The notes: generated by a model from the sequence alone, not told the origin. A stretch of 64,000 nucleotides of DNA from Atrina japonica (GCA_030159075.1 BROG01000030.1:124001-188000), one strand, 5' to 3'; positions 1-14,682 are shown, counted from the first letter of the stretch. A program made the numbers and translations.

Positions 1-59
1 ATTATTTGACTAGTACGTTATCATAAAGCAAGTGCTGGTATATATAATACAAAATCATA

Positions 60-232
60 CCCGTAAAGAGATCTATCAGATAATGTACAAATGAGGTGGA
101 AAGACATGTTCTGGAACATCCAGAGATGAGAGAAGGTGCTATGGAAGGGTTAACATCCACTGTCGAATAGTCGCACCTGCCACGAGTTCGCAGTAAAACC
201 AACATTGGACGCCATGCAAGTAACAGATGTGT
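60..232 (-). mobile_element. Decayed 3' tail of Naiad-type PLE, subfamily A
   Basis: On the minus strand this follows the non-coding tail that trails the reverse transcriptase in the better copies at 13165, 24150 and 26270: the same order of short blocks (tctgga / atccagag / gtgctatgga / taacatcc / ctgtcgaat / cacctgcc) with many substitutions. No coding part is left. An old fragment; the assignment rests on block order rather than high identity. Confidence 0.45.
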
Positions 233-1196
233 ATTACTATTAGTATTATAAGAGATAACAGATTTAGCACCACGTGACAAGTGTGTTTGATTTAAGCACA
301 TATTGCAAATATCAAATTCTCCTACTACTCATATAAAACGTGTCTAAATAAGCATCACGTTATATAAAACGAATACTATAATGTGTCTTCATTTGGACTT
401 TTACTGCTTTTAAAATTCATGACGATAAGACACAGAACTTCAAAAGAAATGCAAATGGTGCATTCTCATGTCATAAGACACTACACAAAGATTATTTATC
501 AAGGATGTCGTGTCCTTGAACTCATCATGGTAAATGTTTATGACATGATGCGTGTATGGAAAACATTTTATTAACAATTATGTGTTAGTCAATGTTCAAC
601 ATAGCTAAGGTATGGGTTGTTTTAATCAACCTAATTGAATTGTAAATTATAGATAATGCAAAAAAAGTGTTACACATTTATTTTATTACACAGAACACTA
701 CTTATGGTCTATATCTTTCTCAATTAGTTATGCTTTAAATGCAAATACCTCTAACAAACAAAAAAATAAATGAATAAATATGACATACTTTTCCATTGCG
801 TAAGCATATCTTTGGATATATCTTTAGGATGTATAAATATGATAGATGCGCAGGTGTTTTTCTTGACTTCATTGTCTGAAATAGATTTCAATCGCTTTTG
901 TTTCGCTGAAAATTCCAACTATTTGTATGTGTTTGATTTAGAATGCTTATTATTAATACGATTTAAAATAAGTTTGGTTATGACCAAAGTATTGCACTAC
1001 TATATATGCCAATGCTTAGTCCTTTACATGTTTAGGTTGAAGACTACTAGTTATATATTGAGGTATATTGCATGATCCGCATTTACTGAGGTATATAAAC
1101 TTAGTCATAATAGAGAATATCTGCTCGTGAACAAAATTCCATGTCATGCATATATGATAAAACAGTACCATTATATTATGTATAGTCTGCTACGTA
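233..1196. other. Intergenic, nothing recognised
   Basis: Only short open frames (63 aa at 383, 101 aa at 770) with no recognisable domain and AT-driven composition. No repeat shared with the rest of the window was noticed. Confidence 0.5.
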
Positions 1197-1630
1197 TAAT
1201 GATGAAATACCAATGGATATCCGAAACTGAAGTCCAATAGAAAACAGACAAACGGTCTTAACACAAAGAACAATTGCGAATACAAAACGGGATAAGACCA
1301 GGTGTGCGGAAGGAGTCAGTGTCCCCTGCCAGCATGCCACACCCGTCGCAATTGTTCCATGGAAACCTCTCGAGTTTGGTGAAAAGTTCATGCTCGGTGA
1401 AAAGGTAAGATATAAAAACGGCCTAAATGCCAAGAACAATTGCGATTTTCATACGGGATGGGAAAAGTCATCTGGAAGGAGTTAGCGCCCCTGCCAGAAC
1501 GCCACACCCACATCAAATGTCCCACGGAAACCTATCGAGTTTGGTGAAAATGTCAAGTTCGATGAAAATGTCAGGTACGACGAATAGGTCTAACTCGATG
1601 AAAAGGTAGATATAAAAATCGTCCCAACAC
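1197..1630 (-). mobile_element. Tail of PLE subfamily B, partly duplicated in tandem
   Basis: The non-coding tail of the B subfamily (compare 24835-25140 and 56355-56600) in minus orientation. Diagnostic blocks are GAACAATTGCGAAT, ACGGGATAAGACCAGG, GCATGCCACACCCGTCGCAA and GGAAACCTCTCGAG. The block from GAACAATTGCGA to GATATAAAAA occurs twice head to tail (about 1267-1415 and 1434-1620), and a third start may be present at the end. No coding sequence is attached, so this is a tail-only fragment. Confidence 0.65.
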
Positions 1631-2689
1631 GATGAACAATGAAGTATGTACACTTATAGATTTTATAATATAAATTCGTTTTTCGTATGTATCGTATCTG
1701 AAATTGTGTGAAAGTAAATCTACAACTGTGGAATTCCGTGTGTCATCAGGACATTATGACACATTTTAACAAAATGGCAAACAAGATCTGGTAGTAAACA
1801 ATCAATTAAAAATTATGAATTCGGATAAAAAGGAATGATTTATGGTGATATCTCAGTTTAGATGAACATAACATATATGAATCTCTACAAAATTTATTGT
1901 TCTCAGATTCCTGTTTGCAATACCAAGATACTCCTTTCACCTGCCTAGTGCGTGCAATATATTGTGAATAGCTAAATAGATCAATATATTGAAAGGTTAG
2001 AAAAGTCAATCGTTAATTCTATGAACTATTTCACAACAATATTCAGATTAACTCCTGAAGTCACTTTGAAAGATGGCTTATTTTAATTGGAAAAAAACAA
2101 AAGACGAGTTCCGAAAAGTATGATTGCTGCAGATTGTCATTCATCAAACCTTAATGACTTCGAAAACGCTATCACCGACTAGTTTCACAAACAAAACACA
2201 TTAAACAGGGTGCGAATATGCATGGCACATGGAAATCAGGTAAATAAGATAAACCTATTTTTTCTCATTTAATGCAAGTTTTCCCACCATGGTATGTTTA
2301 TCATGTGAGTCGATATTGATAACATGTAATTTTCCTTCTTAAAGGGTACTTCACATCTACACGGCCTGAAACAAAATGTAGCAAGTGCATCGGCTAATAT
2401 GTCTCAAACAATGCTGAAAATATGTACAAAATCTATTTGAATGAATATTATTTGTATTCGAACATTCGCCGTTTTTGACAGGTACTTTTGTCTTTCATTC
2501 CATATATTATGTATATTATTTCTCAAAAAGTTAAATAAATCAGTCTATGCTAATTACCGTTTATTTGTTGGTCTCTCTCAGGTAAGTCTGTGGATATTTT
2601 AAATTCATAGATTTAATTATTGGGAATCAGCTCAGAGTTATATGCGTAAATGAACTGTTGGCCTTTCCGCCAGATAATCTGTAATAATA
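1631..2689. other. Intergenic, nothing recognised
   Basis: AT-rich sequence with short frames only (67 aa at 1806, minus). No domain, RNA gene or repeat was recognised. Confidence 0.5.
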
Positions 2690-3030
2690 TAAAAATCTCA
2701 GAAACCAAAAAATAAATATTCTGGATGTCCAGGATACATGTACAAATCAGGTCGAAATCCAGAGGTGGGATCAGGTATCATGGAGTAGTAACCATCCCAT
2801 GTTGAGGGTTACACCCGTCGTGAGTCCTCCGTCAAATTCAAATGATATTGCAATTGAATTTGACTGTGACTGTCCGAAGTGAGGTACGAAACCTCGTCAC
2901 AGATGACTCAGCAGCCGCTATCAGGTATATTATAACTACGTTGAACACCAAACGCGATTTGCGATATTCCTGTGACAAAGATTTGTCAGTAAGAAGTCTA
3001 TCTATGTGTATGAAATGACCATCCGTTGAA
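2690..3030 (-). mobile_element. 3' fragment of PLE subfamily A (tail plus RT end)
   Basis: Minus-strand copy running from the terminal AT-rich end through the tail (GGATGTCCAGGATACA, GAGGTGGGATCAGGT, CACCCGTCGTGAGTCC) into the last codons of the reverse transcriptase (GCGATATTCCTGTG, TTTGTCAGTAAG). It is more diverged than the copies at 13165 and 26270 and has an internal rearrangement in the tail. 5'-truncated. Confidence 0.75.
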
Positions 3031-3711
3031 GAGGCCCTGAGTTAATTTAAGATGAACTTGTCCATATACAGTTTATCCTTTCCAAATTAATGCTACATTG
3101 AGTAATATAATGGAGCTAGACATATGACCGAATATTTGAATGCCAATTTTAAATTCGAATATTTGCCAAACACCAATCATTCTTGAATACTCAAACAATA
3201 TCATTCGTTTTAGCTCTAATAAATATTTTATAATTCTTGATAAAATAGCATTAAATTACATAATAAATATATTTTCATTTTTATTTTTTTTAATCAGTGA
3301 TGCTACACGTTTGACATTGAATGCTATGTAGGCAAAATCACAATGAACTCTGCCATGTATAAAATTCTTAAAAGTCTAAACTGGTTTACGTTTTGTTCAG
3401 ATCAGCCTATCGGACTTCATTAGCAAATTGTATATTCCATATAATAACGCCAAAAATGTTCCTTGGAAATGCATAGTTGAATTGAATAATACAGCCAGTT
3501 AAACATCAATATGATTCATTCTCTTTTATGTATGTCTCATCGTCAAAAATATTTATTATTCCAATGAATGTAAAGTCATCTACTGTATGTTCATTTTCAT
3601 AAAACAATTTTTCTACTCCGATTCCATGTTCTGTTCATCCCTTGGTACAAAGTTTCCCCGGTCTGTATTACAAACACTGTATCATCACATTATACCTTGA
3701 AAAACAATAGA
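3031..3711. other. Intergenic, nothing recognised
   Basis: AT-rich; a 63-aa frame at 3140 has no recognisable feature. Confidence 0.5.
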
Positions 3712-3905
3712 TAACACCTATCATCTTTTACAGTGGTTACTCTTACACAGATTTGGCTAAGCATTTGGATTTATTATTTGACCTTATATTATACCACTTT
3801 CCCTTTAGAAAATCTATTTAAAATTGGAGCTCAACTGATGAAGTCTAATTGACAGAAACGATCGTCTTGAACATGATAATTTCGGTATTATGTTTATAAT
3901 ATTGA
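3712..3905 (+). repeat. R1 repeat, partial unit with hammerhead-like motif
   Basis: Shares the block order of the R1 family (46490-46930, 59941-60232): CAGTGGTTACTCTTA, ATACCACTTT, CTTTAGAAAA, then the ribozyme-like hairpin region and the common ending GGTATTATGTTTATAATATT. The 5' part of the unit (the CTGGTA/TACCAG hairpin) is missing, so this is a 5'-truncated copy. Confidence 0.7.
3829..3872 (+). ncRNA. Hammerhead-ribozyme-like motif (R1)
   Basis: Core CTGATGA (3835-3841), stem II GTC/GAC with loop TAATT, then GAAA and stem III ACG-AT-CGT with the potential cleavage base C at 3866. Stem I would pair GCTCAA with TTGAAC, with one mismatch in this copy. As in all R1 copies, the first stem II pair is A/A rather than the usual G-C, so activity is uncertain. 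Confidence 0.5.
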
Positions 3906-4589
3906 AACAGCATTTTCAACAACATGTAGACAAATGCTACTTTGTAAGTTTTCCATTTTATTGTTGACTACAAGTTTGTTGTCGTTAATTATAAACCAAC
4001 CTACTATTAGAATTTATTAAAAAGCGACTTTAATTTCTTTAAGCAGTATTGTTCTCTTTGCATCATATCATTTCCAAGTATGTTTATGGCAATGAGTTTT
4101 CTTTAATGGTTTGTGTTTACAAGGTATAATCAGCAGGACACACAGTTTGTACTGGTGTTTAAGTTGATATTTTAATCAAACTTTTGAAATAAAGTTTAGA
4201 TCCAGTTTCATCTTGCCAACATAACAAACGAAAAAAATCGAAACACATAGATTTTTTTGAATTCACAATATATTAATTTCATTGATTTATATATCGATAT
4301 ATTGATTTAAGATATATTTGTGCAAATTCTTAATGTGTTATAGCAAAATACCATACTTCATTGTGCTACGTATTGCGCCTGGGGATTGAACGACGTCGTA
4401 TTGTAACTCAAGCATTGTTATGTTTTCTCTATTATTGCCTTGAACTCCATGTTTTCGATTTTTCGCATCTGGCTGATTGTCATCAGTTTATCCATGATGG
4501 AGCAGAAAAATAATTTATATTTGCTCTTTTGAGATTTTGCGTTCTCTATCATGGATACCACTATGTTTCACTGAATGAAATGTTTAGTT
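3906..4589. other. Intergenic, nothing recognised
   Basis: AT-rich, no open frame of note and no recognised repeat. Confidence 0.45.
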
Positions 4590-4835
4590 TCCTTTTCAGT
4601 AGCACTTGTTTAGGGGTCTGTACCTGTTGTGACGATAATTTATTCCTCACATATTTCATATGAATTTGACTATGGACCCACGCCGGGTGTGACCGGTCAA
4701 CAACGGATGCTTACTCCTCCATGACGTAGATTTTCAGAGGTCCGTTTTTGCCCAGTATTTACCAGATTTGTATATTGTATCCCGGACATCATGAAGATTA
4801 AAGCTTTAGTATCTGTGATTTTTATGCTTTCAATG
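4590..4835 (+). mobile_element. Tail of PLE subfamily A
   Basis: Plus-strand tail fragment: TGTACCTGTTGTGACGA, CGCCGGGTGTGACCGGTCAA, GGATGCTTACTCCTCCATG, TTTTCAGAGGTCCG, ACCAGATTTGTAT, ending at GTATCTGTGATTTTTAT. No RT codons remain upstream. Confidence 0.75.
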
Positions 4836-4924
4836 GAGAGTAAAAAAAAACAAATGAAAGATTAAACCTTTATTGAAATACTCTATGGACCGTAAATAAA
4901 ATAAAGATAAATTTAGATTTTTGG

Positions 4925-5010
4925 CCCTATAATATAATATGATATAATATGATATAATATATTATAGTATAATATAATATAATATAATATAATATAATAT
5001 AATATAATGA
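4925..5010. repeat. AATAT-type simple repeat
   Basis: Tandem ATAAT/GATATAAT units over about 85 bp. Confidence 0.9.
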
Positions 5011-6024
5011 TGCTATAGAAGAAAAAAGACAAACCGACCACACGTTAAAAGGAAATGTAGAAAATATTTTGAAAGAAATAATGAATGGCGCACATATGGT
5101 GGTCGCTCACATGAGTAACACCTGTTACCCATAATGTTAAGAGGTTATGATTGATCAATACATTGAAATAACAAAATTTCGTGAAGTTTTGAAATATACT
5201 GTATCATTGAAAGTCGTTTAATTGCTGAATTATGTTGTTGGGCCAATGATCAACAAATTCAATTCCGAGTCGGGCAATATATTTCCATGACCTAATCATC
5301 ACGACATAATACTCAGTACTAGTGACCTTAATTATTATTATTAATAATAATAATAATAATAATAATGAATAGATATTTGGAAACAAATTTAGCCTTGCCC
5401 CCCCCCCCCCCCCGCAAAAAAAAAAATAATAATCAAAATTTTGAAATAAAGTTTATAGCTAGTTCCAGCTTCATATTACAGACATAACAATTGTGAAATT
5501 CAATTCTTGTTTTACTATAAAATTCACAAGTTATATAAAATATATGTTTGTACATTCTTGATATGATATTGATTATTTCATACTGTATTGTACTGTTCCC
5601 CGCGGGTAATGAAGCTCGGCGCATTGGACATTCAGCATTGTAAGGATTTCTTCCCTGAACTAAATGTTTTGGTTTTCTTTGTTTGATTTATAGCAATTAA
5701 CAAAAATGATAAAATTTGATGGGACATTAATATAGTTTGCGACAAATAAACATTTGTTATTCAATTAATTAGATATTGCGTTCTCTATCATGTACTTTCA
5801 AAGATTTGTAGAAATTTTAGAAATTCAGTTGAAAGATTACCTTTAAGAATTTGATAAACCTTTTAAAATATGTACCCTTAGTACAAAATAAACCGTATGA
5901 TAATCTTTTAATAATTCTTATCAGATATCATGTTTCTTTCATATTTTTATTTCATTTTGTTCATTACAAAGATTGATATGGTTCACTTTCCTAACATTGG
6001 GTTTACCTATCGTAAAGTACAAAA
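5011..6024. other. Intergenic with (AAT)n and a poly-C/poly-A run
   Basis: Contains (TAA)n at about 5336-5366 and a C-run followed by an A-run at 5399-5425. Two 60-63 aa frames have no recognisable content. No gene seen. Confidence 0.5.
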
Positions 6025-6460
<436 letters not shown>

Positions 6461-7110
6461 TATCATAGCTCTGGTAACCAACATCCTAACATTACAACAT
6501 TTCTGCATGAAGCATTTGGAATAAGTTCAATTACCGATCTTATTTTGGGTAGGCGTTGTAAATTGTGCTACGTTTGATATGTCGTAAATTATCCGTTTTG
6601 TTTTTAAATTGCTAATCTTTTCCCAGGCAATTTTGACTGATGGTTTAAAATCTATTAAGCACGGAATTCCTCTGTTATACTGGCAAGTGGACTCGTAGGA
6701 GGGAAAATAATATAAATCCAATAAGTTCCACATTTCATCAAAATCGGGCAATGTTAAATGTTTTTGTTTTTTGATAGAAAACATTGGAGAAATCGCAAAA
6801 CTACAAGTCAAATAATATCTATATTAAAGTTATATAAATTTTACGTAATTAAGGAAAGTTGGTTTGACAGACACTCATATAATACAAATAACACTGATTG
6901 ACGCCATGCGGTGATTATTTCACAGCATTTGCTAAGTGTAAACTGTACATTGATGTATCACTGACAAATTGTTTGAATATTACAAAACAATACATACACA
7001 AAACTACATATATGGTTATATCCATAGGATCAGACTGCACGCGATCGTTGTAGCGGATGGAATCTGGTGATACGGATAGAAACATTTGTGTGGTTTTGTA
7101 TTTTTTACAC
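6461..7110. other. Intergenic, nothing recognised
   Basis: A 94-aa minus-strand frame at 6527-6811 has no recognisable motif. No splice-bounded exon could be argued for. Confidence 0.45.
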
Positions 7111-7788
<678 letters not shown>

Positions 7789-7971
7789 GCTTCAGCTTTT
7801 AACGACGTCATCAAATATAACATTAATCTCATGTAGAAAATAGCTTCGGCGAGATTTCCGTATCCAACTACAGTGCAATACGACGTTACGTATTGCACGG
7901 GCGTATTGGACTCCATATTGTAACTGTATGGTTAAACATGCATGTAATAAATGACGATATAGACACACATC

Positions 7972-8132
7972 CGGTGGAACCTCACTACTGGGACTATCTA
8001 ACTGACCGACTCAAAGTGGCCTGGTTAGAGAAGTGGTATATTATTTGAGTTTTTATAGTTATTAAGAAATTCTGAAAGGACTGAATATTAGTGGTCATAA
8101 ATTGGAGGTGGTGTCCATTCGAGGTTCCACTG
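7972..8132. mobile_element. pogo/Tc1-like MITE, TIR CAGTGGAACCTC
   Basis: Left end CGGTGGAACCTCACTA and right end GAGGTTCCACTG are inverted copies. Internal blocks (CTGACCGACTCAAAGTGG, GAAGTGG) match the MITE at 40942-41110. The right flank is TA; the left TA has decayed. Confidence 0.7.
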
Positions 8133-9438
8133 TATTTTATCTATTTTCTGTTAACAGGAATGGGTAAATTGTTTAAATACAATAGGAAAACATTTTAGTG
8201 ATATGATTTAAAACTACCCAATGAGGGACATTTAGTATAAGGTTTTCAGTCTTGTTATAGATCTGCTTTAATATCGACGTACTGGAAATTGTCAATAATG
8301 ATCGCCTCACAACTAATATGTTGGTCATAAAAAACGCTCAAATATCGGCAAGTGCTATATAATAAATTTATGACACAACGATTAAAATCGATGGGGTAAT
8401 TGAAAGTTAAACAGTGAACAAATAGAATATTTTATGAGGCATTTTAGGAGTTAAATTGGATAATTACAAAAATCTTCTAAATGTTGGTAATTTTTAAATA
8501 GCTTGTATAGGACATTATGTCACGGAGTCATGAGTTAACAGAACACATTGATTCTTCATCAGAAATAGACATTGATCGCTCTATAGGGACAAAATGCTTA
8601 TGGTGCGACAGAAAACGAATATCAAAATGACAACTTGGTAAATGTAGTCAGTTTGCTGTTTGGTAAAGTTATATATATTTTTTAAAATCATAAACTATTC
8701 GCAAGTATACATAGTAACTCCATTATCTGTCAGTAAGTTCAGAACAGTGTGGATCTAAGCCAATGTATATAATATATGTTCTATTTAATTCGATAACATT
8801 GTAATGGCCGGGGACTTGTATTAGAGACAACTGTCGAACAATTACTAATCAATCACGGAATAGTGTGTTAAACATGGATATAAAGAATTTAATCAAACAA
8901 TGAATGTCAAATTACAGTTACTGAAACAAACGAAATAAAAAGTCCCAAATGCCTTGACTATCCCACACAGATACTATCCCCGTTTCGTGTATAAAATTGA
9001 TGAATTGTTTTTAAAATTGGTTTAAAAAATCCGGAATATTCTAGATTGGACCAGGAGTTACGCCATAGAATCTGAGTACAACTCATTTCCGAGACTGTTA
9101 CTAAGATAATTCTATTAACCTAATTTTTAAAATATAATTGGCCAAATAGGCCAACTTTTGAAATATCAAAGATAAACTGGTCTTTGAAGATGAAATTTAA
9201 GTATCACCCGAAAAAATCGTTAATACAAATAATGGTATAATACGTATACAACAATATATCCCAAATCCCACAAAAATGTACCTTGGGTATAAATTTTTTA
9301 TGAGCTGGTCATACCAAGTTTCAAAGGTGTTACGGTCAGACATATGTCATTCATATTGCAGGCGAAGAAAAAGAAATGAGTACACGAAAAGATGACACAG
9401 ATGTACTTGTTATCTTGATAAAATGATATAAACATGGC
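8133..9438. other. Intergenic, nothing recognised
   Basis: No frame over 60 aa outside simple repeats and no recognised repeat. Confidence 0.5.
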
Positions 9439-10519
<1,081 letters not shown>

Positions 10520-10645
10520 AGTGAAACCTCACTTTTATGGCCACTTAATTGACCGGCTGAAATTCGTCTGATTAGCGAGGTGGTCTCTTAATTGAGGATT
10601 TGGACTAATTTTACATTTATAAGAGGCTGAATATCTAAGGTGTTT
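10520..10645. mobile_element. Relic of the CAGTGGAACCTC MITE family
   Basis: GTGAAACCTCACTTTTATGG, AATTGACCGGCTGAAAT and GCGAGGTGGTCTCTTAAT align in order with the MITE at 40942-41110. The right terminus is lost, and a G-run follows at 10647. Confidence 0.55.
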
Positions 10646-10844
10646 GGGGGGGGGGTCTTTGGGCAAGATCCCAAAGAATATAACCGAGGATAGAATATTA
10701 CACCAAAATGTTCACAGGTTACTATCAGGGTATAAAAAGGCCGAAAAATATAAATAAATATTTATATTGTCAAGCATGAGATACAATAAACCAAATCAAA
10801 CTATCCAATCACTTACATGTTACTTACTATACTGACTTGATTGT

Positions 10845-12270
10845 CCGGAACATAAGCGTCTATTTCTAAAACTTAAATTTGGAAATAACAGTATAGACGT
10901 TTTAAACATCGGCAATATTCACAGAAACGTTTAGTCGTGTATTCCGCCATATCCTAAATTGATGACCACGCTTTGCATTGTATATAGCAACACACCAAAG
11001 TAACTAATTACAAACATGTTTTACAGTTCCTAAATATCAAATCAATCCTACTGGGCATTTCAGCACCAGTGACGTTTCTATTGCCGAAAATGAAAACTTC
11101 GAAAATAGAAAAAAGTATTATTCTAAGATGTTCTAAATATCGGGAAGTTTGTTCCTTTAATTGGCGACATAATTTCAAATACGTTATGAAATATGTCAAG
11201 GTCCATGCCAGACGATGGCCCAAACAAAAGAAATAGAAATCAGACACTTTGTCTGAATGGTTAAAGACTGTATGATAGCTGATAAAATTTCGAGTTATAA
11301 ATCTATTATGTGCTTTCCTTTTTTCGTGTTTTCGGAAATTTAGAGAGGTAATATTTCTAAATTTGATAGAATCAAAACATACGATTTGTCTACTCTGTAC
11401 ACAACAATTCCGCATGAAAAATAAAAAGATAGAATTTGGCATCATCGACAACTATTTTTCGCTAGAAGTGGTGCCCCCAAGCTATGTAGTCCAGGTTTGT
11501 CAGCAAACTTTCGACATTCCCATGGGAATCAATTGTGTGGCTTTATTGGTAGAGCGGTTCCTTTAATATGAATCAAAAGAAAAACAAGATAACCATAGCC
11601 TTTAATTTGATAGTTTTAGATATATTGACGACCTTTTCTCAATTATTATTGAAAATATTTCTATACGTGAAGGCGACTAGAAATTAAAGACATTATCAAG
11701 CACATACGATTCCTACTTGAATATTTTACTCACTATCGGCTTCCGTAAAACAGAAAATTAACAAGCAAGCTTTAGGCCTGATATCAGTCTGCCTATCGTC
11801 TACGTTCCACATTTTCTCTATCGCCTGTATATTGAGTATGTATCTGACAGATGTCCCTATACGCCAGACTGTGCTCAACATAGCATCAAACTACTTACTG
11901 ATAAGATGTTGTCATAAGGATGTACGAAATCAACGTTTAGCAAATTTTACGGTCGGTATAATGAGGTTACTATGTTTCACGTAATGGAAAGGTGAGTTAC
12001 TTGTTCAATGGTGGGTGTTAAGTGGTCTGTACAGAATGTTACATTGAGTGCATTCATTCTATTGTAATTTACCAATGGACTTGCGGTGAATGTGACCGAC
12101 CAGCAGTGAATGCTTACTGCTCCATGACATATGATCCCACTTCTGGATTTTAAGAAGTCCGTGTTTGTCTAATGTTCCATAGATTTGTATATTGTCTTAT
12201 AATTGTACTGGTGATTAACACTTGGGTATATGTGATATTTTTCACTGAATGTTTAATAAAGTTTATAGAA
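10845..12270 (+). pseudogene. Decayed PLE subfamily A copy (linker, RT, tail)
   Basis: Old plus-strand copy with stops and frameshifts throughout. In order: a linker block near 10872 reading like FLKLKFGNNSIDVLNI then IPPY; DTLSEWLKTV near 11250; the RT block YTTIP near 11395; an IPMGINC-like RT motif near 11517; RYIDDL near 11617, where the YIDD catalytic box survives; KFYGRYN near 11945; then the A tail to about 12270. It shows that the element once extended upstream of the RT into the domain also seen at 27793-28089. Non-functional. Confidence 0.8.
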
Positions 12271-12401
12271 AAAAACTCTAAAATTGTCTTTGACGCCAGA
12301 CATTTAGTCCTTTTCGACCCAATGTCTAAAAGGGTGGCTTTGTTTTAAAACAAAGATATGAATGATGATTTTACAATATATATATATATATATATATATA
12401 T

Positions 12402-12780
12402 ACAAATCAGGTGTTATTAAACAAACACGGACCTCTGGAAATCCAGAAGTGGGATCAGATTCTATGGAGGAGTAAGCATATCCTGTTGACGGTCACACCT
12501 GTCGTCAGTCAAATTCAATTGAAATAGGTGAGAGGGAATAGAATTTCTCTTCACAATTGGAACAGATGACTTAACTATCGCTATGGGATAGGTAACTGAA
12601 CATTTCATTTACTGAAACAGAGTAAGCGAAAAGAATACTGTTATACCGAAAATTTCAGGAACGTTGACATCAAACGTAATTTTTAATAACCCTAGGCCTG
12701 AGCCAATAACTTGTCAGTAAGTTGTTTAGTTACATATGTACATATGTATATGAAATGTTCATATATTAAAACATCTTATG
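12402..12780 (-). mobile_element. 3' fragment of PLE subfamily A next to (AT)n
   Basis: A minus-strand tail (GACCTCTGGAAATCCAG, AAGTGGGATCAG, CACACCTGTCGTCAG) runs into the final RT codons (GTTGACATCAAACG, ACTTGTCAGTAAG). An (AT)n tract at 12377-12401 lies at its 3' end. The copy of this tail at 12000-12270 is in the opposite orientation, so two tails face each other here. Confidence 0.75.
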
Positions 12781-12822
12781 ATTATGAACAAAATTAATAA
12801 AAGTCGGTAAATAGCACCTTAA

Positions 12823-14678
12823 AGGTCCATGACTGGCGGTTTACGCTCAAGAAAGTTGTTAATTTTGTTTTAAATGATTTTAATGCTTATATAAAGTTAT
12901 TATCTTCCCTTTAATTATGCTTCTAAATGATTCACTGTTTACCAGCAAATTAAGTTTGAAGATCAAAAATGATTTTCTCGTAACGACAATAAATACAAAC
13001 GGAGTTTCGTAATATTCAAGGCAACCTTAGATGAATAAGTTTAACATACGGGTTCTTGTAACCTCGTATTCATCACAACTCGTACCTAAGTGAATTGGTT
13101 GACTCGTACCCATGTTTTAGCTGACTCGTGGCCATCGATTAACTCATTCGTGCCCATCGCTTGTTTGATATAAAAATCTCAGATACCAAAGTATAAATCA
13201 ATAGGATGTCCAGGACATAGATACAAATCCGGTAAAAATGGACAAACACGGACCTCTGGAAACCAAGAGGTGGGATCAGGTGCCATGGAGGAGTAAGCAT
13301 CCCCTGTCGACCGGTCACAACAGCCGTGAGTCCACAGTCAAGTCCAATGAAACACGTGAGGAGTGTATCCTCGTCACAATTGGTACAGACGTCTCAACAA
13401 CCGCCAACGAAAAGGCAACTCAACATTTCACTTAGTGAAACAGAGTAGTCGCAAACAAGACTATTATACAACCGACCATAAAATTTGCGGAACGTTGACA
13501 TTAAACGCGGTTTTCGATATTCCTGTGTCAATAATTTGTCAGTGAGTAGTTTACCTCTGTATATGAAATTTTCATATGTTGTGCACGCCCTGGCATATCG
13601 GATCATTTGTGAAATATAAACTCCATATGCAGGTGACTGAGGGATATTACTACTTAAATGTGGAAAATTTACGATGGGAAAGCCGAAATCGTCGCGTTTA
13701 TCGTATAGCTTAGTTGCTAATTTCCCGTCTGTGTTTATATTAAGTAAAATGTCTAAGTATGAAGCGTGTGTACTTGATTCTGTTGTATCTTTAATTTCTA
13801 GTTCGCTGGGATATATCGCATTGACATATGTATGAAAATTGTCATTATTAATTGACAAAACGGCGTCGATATATCTAAATGTCAAATTAAAGGACACCGC
13901 TAACTTTTTCTTCTTTTGATTCAGCAGTTTCTGAATGAAGTCTGCTTCGTATGAATAAAGGAACAGGTCGGCCAATAAAGGAGCACAATTGGTTCCCATA
14001 GGAATGCCGACAGTTTGTTGAAAGACCACGTCTCCGAACATTACAAATATATTGTCTAGTAGAATTATTTATGAAGGTATACAGGTAGCAAATAAACAAA
14101 ACACAAATGGCAGAAAAGAAGAGATTAAATCAATAAAGAAATTGTGCTATGCGTTTAGGAACAGAAATAGAGCGTTGAAAAGTTTGGAGGAAGGAAATGA
14201 AGCTGAAACAAGATTAATGATTCGCCGCCCTTCTTTGAATTTTCCCTGAAGAAACCTCAATCGTCAAATTTATTTATATAACACTTCTGTTCAATCGTGG
14301 AGACTCAAACTGGTCTTAGAATACCAATACTTTCTTTTGTTTTTATCTGTTTAACTTGAAAATGATAAAAGTATATGTATAGAAATACAATATTTTTATT
14401 TAGAAAAATGAATAATTGCAGTTTTCGGTGAAATACTTTCCACAATTTGACATACATTCATGTTTGACATGCTTTCCGAATCGATGTAACAGCAGTTAAC
14501 GGTACACGTGCGATCGCTAATTAGGAGTGTTTGTATCATGGGTTTTTTATCATTTGATGACTAATTGCAGTGTATGTGTGCACTAGTTTTGATTAGTATG
14601 TCTTTAAATTGTATATTATGTGAATCAGAGAACATTTTAAGATATTTCATGTAGTTCAATTTGACCGGTCATGGCCCT
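12823..14678. mobile_element. TTAA-flanked element containing a nested PLE copy
   Basis: The left end TTAA|AGGTCCATGACTGG (TTAA at 12819-12822) and the right end CCGGTCATGGCCCT|TTAA (14679-14682) are inverted and both bounded by TTAA, the target duplicated by piggyBac-type transposases. The terminal repeats match at about 13 of 16 positions. The PLE at 13165-14055 lies inside; without it the element is about 1 kb. No transposase frame is seen, so it is non-autonomous. The short termini leave moderate doubt. Confidence 0.5.
13165..14055 (-). mobile_element. PLE subfamily A copy, 5'-truncated RT with mutated YIDD
   Basis: The tail (13165-13400) is followed by the longest open RT frame in the window, 215 aa (14041 to 13394, minus). 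It carries GIPMGTNCAPLLADLFLYSY near residues 12-31, the catalytic box RYIDA near residue 57 where other copies have RYIDD, the primer-grip region, and the thumb-like end ARACTTYENFIYRGKLL. The second catalytic Asp has changed to Ala by one base (gcc for gac), so this enzyme would be dead even if expressed. 5' truncation falls just upstream of the RT core at 14055. It is very similar to 23435-24395, hence recent. Confidence 0.85.
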
Positions 14679-14682
14679 TTAA

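Noticed and set aside
13238..13435. 65-aa plus frame (MDKHGPLETKRWDQ), repeated at 24118 and 26337
   Set aside because: The same sequence recurs in every subfamily A tail, on the strand opposite to the RT; it is the tail's antisense frame.
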